Source: Leptotrichiaceae bacterium | GTDB lineage: Bacteria; Fusobacteriota; Fusobacteriia; Fusobacteriales; Leptotrichiaceae | Length of the DNA: 42,019 nt | NCBI GenBank assembly: GCA_018060185.1 | Contig: JAGOWQ010000012.1 | Coordinates: forward strand, 1-42,019 | Reading direction: 5' to 3' | Shown here: piece after piece, positions 39,280 to 42,019 of the stretch | Numbering within the stretch: the stretch's first letter is position 1 | Layout of the letters: each line of letters begins with the position of its first letter | Position numbers and translations under genes: made by a program | Notes under the pieces: model-generated | What the model saw: only the letters and a program-made list of their open reading frames with translations | What the model was told of the DNA's origin: nothing | Database searches by the model: none

Positions 39280-39961
39280 CCGTTCCTCCTTCTTTCAATC
39301 CATAAACATCTTGCCAATTGTTAACTATAGATTTCTCCAATATCTCAATTGCTTTAGCTTCATCTTTTATTTTTTCAAGTTTAGATAATAATAATTTAAT
39401 TGCTTTTTCTGTTGCTGGTTTTTTTATTTTCTTTCTCATATCCAAAAATTCATAAAACGTATTCCAAAATTCTTCACTTATATATATATAATTCATTCTT
39501 ATTAATTCATTCTTGTTTATTAATTCTTTATTGTGTAAAAATTTTTTACAGGTACCCGTTAAATTTTTTGACTGGTGCTGTAAATTTTTTTTACTGGTTA
39601 AATTTTTTGACAGGTCAAAATTTTTAACTAGTTCATCAATTTTAATTAAAAAATATTTATTTGCATTTCCATTATCTTTTTCAACTTCTAAAAGCCCTAT
39701 TTCGATTAACCTTTTAAAAGCACTCACTATCGTTGGTCTACTAACCCTTAATAAAGCTGATAATTTTTCTTGTGATGCATAAAAATAAATTTCATTATTC
39801 TCATTTACCCATTTATTTGATATAGATAAACGCCAGTTTTCCATACAGATCATATAAACTTCTCGCTCTATAGGTTTTAAATCAAGTTCGTATATTGATT
39901 TAGGCATCTTAAAAAAATTACTTTCTTCTATATCGCTTATTTTTATTCTTGATACTTTCAT
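39185..39961 (-). CDS. phage replication initiation protein
   Basis: 258 residues from ATG 39961 (AGGTG 6 bases upstream). Winged-helix N-terminal domain (about 15-110): FFKMPKSIYELDLKPIEREV then IYFYASQEKLSALLRVSRPT (recognition helix) and AFKRLIEIGLLEVEKDNGNA. Residues about 115-145 are encoded by the iteron-like repeats (KNLT, KNLQ, KNLT). C-terminal helical part (about 160-225). This arrangement, with the origin inside the initiator gene, matches lambda O and lactococcal P335 phages. Confidence 0.8.
   Translation of the reverse strand: MKVSRIKISDIEESNFFKMPKSIYELDLKPIEREVYMICMENWRLSISNKWVNENNEIYFYASQEKLSALLRVSRPTIVSAFKRLIEIGLLEVEKDNGNANKYFLIKIDELVKNFDLSKNLTSKKNLQHQSKNLTGTCKKFLHNKELINKNELIRMNYIYISEEFWNTFYEFLDMRKKIKKPATEKAIKLLLSKLEKIKDEAKAIEILEKSIVNNWQDVYGLKEGGTGGSKKYKTSFGRTNDKHNEKTDRSKDGEGWN
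39536..39633 (-). repeat. five iteron-like repeats, candidate replication origin
   Basis: Five related 18-base units on the plus strand at 39536, 39559, 39581, 39598 and 39615 (TTAAATTTTTTGACTGGT is the typical form; GACTGGT, TACAGGT, TACTGGT, GACAGGT and AACTAGT are the variable ends). Spacings are 23, 22, 17 and 17. AT-rich stretches flank them (39480-39535 and 39634-39660). They lie inside the initiator gene. Confidence 0.65.
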
Positions 39962-39987
39962 TCTATTCACCTACTTAATATTTAATA

Positions 39988-40122
39988 TTACTTAAATTTT
40001 TCTAATAATATTTTTCTTCTGTGCCATAATATAGAATATCCTCTGTTACTTATGTAAATAATTTTCAGTTGCAATTTAAAGAATATATGTTTTAATTTTT
40101 TTATATTCTTTTTTATTCTCAT
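39988..40122 (-). CDS. 44-aa basic peptide upstream of the initiator
   Basis: Too short for routine finding. ATG 40122 has GAGGT 6 bases upstream. MRIKKNIKKLKHIFFKLQLK then a Tyr/Ser-rich middle and KILLEKFK; 16 of 44 residues are Lys or Arg. It ends 26 bases before the initiator start and may be the first gene of the early transcript. Function unknown. Confidence 0.4.
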   Translation of the reverse strand: MRIKKNIKKLKHIFFKLQLKIIYISNRGYSILWHRRKILLEKFK

Positions 40123-40168
40123 ATCTTGACCTCACTTCTCATTTTTTAAAACCTCTATTTATTTAATA

Positions 40169-40197
40169 TTCATAATAACTAATACCTATGCTATAAT
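40169..40197 (+). promoter_or_regulatory. extended -10 promoter of the YjcQ-like gene
   Basis: TGC-TATAAT (40189-40197) is an extended -10; TTCATA (40169-40174) at 17 bases is the -35. GAAAGGAAA follows before the ATG. Confidence 0.65.
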
Positions 40198-40224
40198 AAT
40201 TAAAAAATATGAAAGGAAATTTTT

Positions 40225-40566
40225 ATGTCTTATAATTACAAAAATCAAAATTATTCAACAACTATATATAAAATTCTTAAAATTATTGATTATTGCTTTG
40301 ATACAAAAACATTTCAATATCCTCAAAGTTTTAATAAATTAAATTTATATCCTCACAAATTAGAATTAATTTTATCTAATCTTCAAAATGCAGGATTGAT
40401 TCAAGGTATTACAGAACCTCATCCTAACCACTTAGCTATGATGCCTATATTAGATTTTAATAATTTAAGTTTAACTCTTGATGGTATGCTTTTTCTTGAA
40501 GAAAATTCATCAATGAAAAAAGCTTACAGAGCTTTAAAAGAAGTTTTGGATTGGTTACCTACTTGA
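40225..40566 (+). CDS. YjcQ-family phage protein (winged-helix)
   Basis: 113 residues. TTIYKILKIIDYCFDTKTFQ, then LELILSNLQNAGLIQGI, and LSLTLDGMLFLEENSSMKKA are the YjcQ pattern (helix, GLI..., TxxGxxyLeENsxmkk). This family is common in lysogeny regions; winged-helix fold implies DNA or partner binding. It is the only plus-strand gene of the control region, and its 3' end overlaps the converging 65-aa gene by 43 bases. Confidence 0.75.
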   Translation: MSYNYKNQNYSTTIYKILKIIDYCFDTKTFQYPQSFNKLNLYPHKLELILSNLQNAGLIQGITEPHPNHLAMMPILDFNNLSLTLDGMLFLEENSSMKKAYRALKEVLDWLPT

Positions 40567-40721
40567 TAATAATTAAGATTTAGCTCTATCAATTTCATTA
40601 AAGTTGGAATTTCATCAAATGTTATTGGAATCTCTGCATTTAAAATCTCTTCTGAAACTATTTTTGAAATTTTTTTTAAATTTTCATATCTTTCCCTTAA
40701 TGAAATTTCATTTATATCCAT
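40524..40721 (-). CDS. small helical protein of the control region
   Basis: 65 residues from ATG 40721 (AAAGGAG 8 bases upstream; the GTG at 40730 lies in that site). INEISLRERYENLKKISKIV then PITFDEIPTLMKLIELNLNY. No family recognised. It lies behind operator 40812-40827, so the HTH protein probably controls it. Could be an early regulator or excision factor. Confidence 0.5.
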   Translation of the reverse strand: MDINEISLRERYENLKKISKIVSEEILNAEIPITFDEIPTLMKLIELNLNYYQVGNQSKTSFKAL

Positions 40722-40811
40722 TGTCCACACTCCTTTCTACGATTATATTTACATTATTTTTAAATTATTTATATGACTTTCATTTCTCATATTTATATAA
40801 ATTAATTCGTG

Positions 40812-40827
40812 TATACTATTTTGTATA
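40812..40827 (-). promoter_or_regulatory. operator 2 (with promoter of the 65-aa gene)
   Basis: TATACTATTTTGTATA, 15 of 16 bases equal to operator 1. On the minus strand it spans the spacer and -10 (TATACA) of a promoter-like element whose -35 (TAGACG) is 17 bases away, just like operator 1. It overlaps the 3' end of the HTH gene. Confidence 0.6.
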
Positions 40828-41028
40828 TCTAACGTCTAAAAAAATATCAATTTTTAATTTTTTTGAAATTTCTATTAATTTATCTTTTTTAAAAGAAATT
40901 TTACCTTTTTTTAAATTCCATAAATGATAGTATAAAAGCTGTTTTGACATATCTAGTTCATCTGCAAATATAGGTATGCTTTTATACTCTTTTTTTATTT
41001 TTTCAATCACTTGTTGGTAAACATCCAT
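40816..41028 (-). CDS. small HTH DNA-binding protein (repressor/Cro candidate)
   Basis: 70 residues from ATG 41028 (GAGGTG 6 bases upstream). Helix-turn-helix: IPIFADELDMSKQLLYYHLW, then GKISFKKDKLIEISKKLKID. XRE/Cro-like, but lacks the dimerisation and LexA-like cleavage domain of full CI repressors. Its own promoter carries operator 1, and a matching operator lies upstream of the next gene. No other repressor is seen, so this is the best candidate for the lysogeny switch. Confidence 0.65.
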   Translation of the reverse strand: MDVYQQVIEKIKKEYKSIPIFADELDMSKQLLYYHLWNLKKGKISFKKDKLIEISKKLKIDIFLDVRYTK

Positions 41029-41048
41029 TTTTATCACCTCAACCCAAA

Positions 41049-41077
41049 TATACTATATTGTATACAAAAAGTCAAAT
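41049..41077 (-). promoter_or_regulatory. promoter and operator 1 of the HTH gene
   Basis: Minus strand: -35 TTGACT, 17-base spacer, -10 TATATT, close to the HTH start. The spacer and -10 contain TATACTATATTGTATA (41049-41064 on the plus strand). Confidence 0.7.
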
Positions 41078-41099
41078 GTTTTTTTTATAAAAAATAAAA

Positions 41100-41117
41100 A
41101 GACCCTCAAAAAGGTCT
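41100..41117 (-). terminator. terminator after the secreted-protein paralog
   Basis: AGACC / GGTCT stem, 8-base loop, followed on the minus strand by a T-rich run (TTTTTATTTTTT). Confidence 0.6.
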
Positions 41118-41188
41118 CTCTATATGTAAATTTTATTATTTATAATAATATTATTATTCGTTACAAATACATTTTTTATAATATATTT

Positions 41189-41773
41189 CTATTCTTCAAT
41201 GTTTTCTAAAAAACTCCATATATTACCTTCTTCTAATTCTAATAATCCTAGTGTAATCATTTCATTAAAATCATCATTTTTGGATTCTTCTTCATCTACT
41301 AGCCAATCATTTCCTTCTTTTTTTAAATAAACATTAATATTCTCTTTTGAATATTTCAAGTACTTTGAATTTAGTTTTTTTTCATAAAAATTATTTAAAA
41401 ATTCATCTTCTTCAATCTCTCTAGGCTCTGCATAGAATATTTGATAAACTATTGACTCAAAAATTTTTTTTCTAAGTTCAGGATAATAATGTGACAATTT
41501 AGGGGCTTTCATATCTAAATTTATTACAGCTGTGTCTCCTTCTACTTTAGTACTATTGATTTTATAAGTCATTTTCTTATGTCCAGATCTTAATATATCT
41601 AATATCACTAAATCACTAATAAATATTCCGAAATATTGATTCAAATTCCCAATTTTATCCTCATTTCCACTTTTTAATTTTTTTAGTTTTCCTTCAAAAT
41701 CTTTTTGTACTTTCGTTGTTCCATAGCTGATTAACGAAATTGTAAGTAACAATCCTACTAATAGTTTTTTCAA
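41189..41773 (-). CDS. secreted paralog of the 1585 lipoprotein, lipobox Cys replaced by Tyr
   Basis: 194 residues. TTG start with AAAGGAG 9 bases upstream. Signal peptide MKKLLVGLLLTISLISYG: where the left paralog has LISCG, this one has LISYG (TAT instead of TGT), so it cannot be lipidated and should be periplasmic or cleaved by signal peptidase I. The body has KMTYKINSTKVEGDTAVINL, matching the left copy, plus longer insertions. Function unknown. It flanks the prophage on the right. Confidence 0.75.
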   Translation of the reverse strand: MKKLLVGLLLTISLISYGTTKVQKDFEGKLKKLKSGNEDKIGNLNQYFGIFISDLVILDILRSGHKKMTYKINSTKVEGDTAVINLDMKAPKLSHYYPELRKKIFESIVYQIFYAEPREIEEDEFLNNFYEKKLNSKYLKYSKENINVYLKKEGNDWLVDEEESKNDDFNEMITLGLLELEEGNIWSFLENIEE

Positions 41774-41907
41774 TCCAAATCACTCCTTTATTTTGTAAGT
41801 GTATTATATCACAAAAAATACAAATTTAATATTTTTTTAAGAGTTATTTTCAATTATAATAATTTTATTTTTATAATATAAATATCACACTTTGGTAAAA
41901 ATAAAAA

Positions 41908-41925
41908 AGCCCCATATATGAGGCT
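41908..41925 (-). terminator. terminator near the right edge
   Basis: Stem AGCC.CAT / ATG.GGCT with one mismatch, followed on the minus strand by TTTTTATTTTTA. It would end the transcript of whatever lies at 41945 and beyond. Confidence 0.55.
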
Positions 41926-41944
41926 CTGAGTTTTTATTATCAAC

Positions 41945-42019
41945 TTATCTTAAATGCACTCCTACTTTTCCTGTTTTTGAGAATATATTATCTACTATTT
42001 TTAATACTAATTCCACTTA
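41945..42019 (-). other. possible C-terminal end of a gene continuing past the window
   Basis: Minus strand reads VELVLKIVDNIFSKTGKVGV and HLR before TAA at 41945-41947. It looks like a true protein C-terminus and is followed by a terminator, but an in-frame stop at 42017-42019 precedes it, so the gene is either broken or frameshifted, or this is chance. No family recognised. Confidence 0.3.

Noticed and set aside
2555..41900. CACTTTGGT next to AAAAAT at both flanks as attachment repeats (about 2555-2573 and 41886-41903)
   Set aside because: The two copies are in opposite orientation and share only about nine bases plus A-rich sequence; attachment sites should be direct repeats.
1..42019. 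tRNA, rRNA, CRISPR array or insertion sequence
   Set aside because: No cloverleaf-like segment, no regular repeat-spacer pattern and no transposase was seen on either strand.

Overview
The window looks like a nearly complete temperate phage (prophage) in a very AT-rich, Gram-negative chromosome. Base composition (roughly a quarter G+C), Lys/Asn/Ile-rich proteins and small Cys-lipoproteins fit the Fusobacteriota (Leptotrichia/Fusobacterium-like); this is inference, since no rRNA or species marker is present. Almost everything is on the minus strand, so the phage reads from right (about 41 kb) to left (about 4.4 kb).

Right to left: host-like lipoprotein paralog (41.2-41.8 kb); a control region with a small HTH protein, twin operators, a 65-aa protein and a plus-strand YjcQ-type protein; a replication module (initiator with iteron-like repeats inside it, DnaC-like loader, two small genes, RusA, Rha/KilAC antirepressor, HNH nuclease); an accessory cassette of an OLD-type ATPase/TOPRIM nuclease and a membrane KAP-type NTPase, the best candidate for a new anti-phage system; a GC-rich, hairpin-rich candidate cos region; a lambda-type head module (Nu1, A, W, portal, ClpP-type protease, decoration, capsid, FII, Z, U-like); and a P2/Mu-type contractile tail (sheath, tube, E/E' frameshift pair, tape measure, X, split D, V, U, W, J, I, tail fibre). 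Lysis functions follow: permuted papain-like hydrolase, M15 peptidase, holin-like membrane proteins. The head is lambda-like and the tail is myovirus-like.

The core is interrupted by self-contained accessory units ('morons') with their own promoters: an acyltransferase (7.6-8.6 kb, plus strand), a GNAT toxin/antitoxin pair (5.6-6.3 kb), an AbrB-like gene plus BRO-type antirepressor (13.7-14.9 kb), a small membrane protein with its own promoter and terminator inside the tail operon (19.2-19.4 kb, plus strand), and OLD/KAP. Three of these begin next to copies of one related boundary sequence, and two end in nearly identical terminators, suggesting a common way of acquiring cargo.

The left flank (1-4.1 kb) holds host genes and debris: an end-clipped membrane protein, a Gly/Ala-rich small protein, a Com-like zinc-ribbon remnant, a lipoprotein, a murA 3'-end remnant and a TPR protein. 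No integrase, transposase or tRNA was found, so attachment sites are unresolved. All functional calls are from motif reading and gene order; no database search was run.
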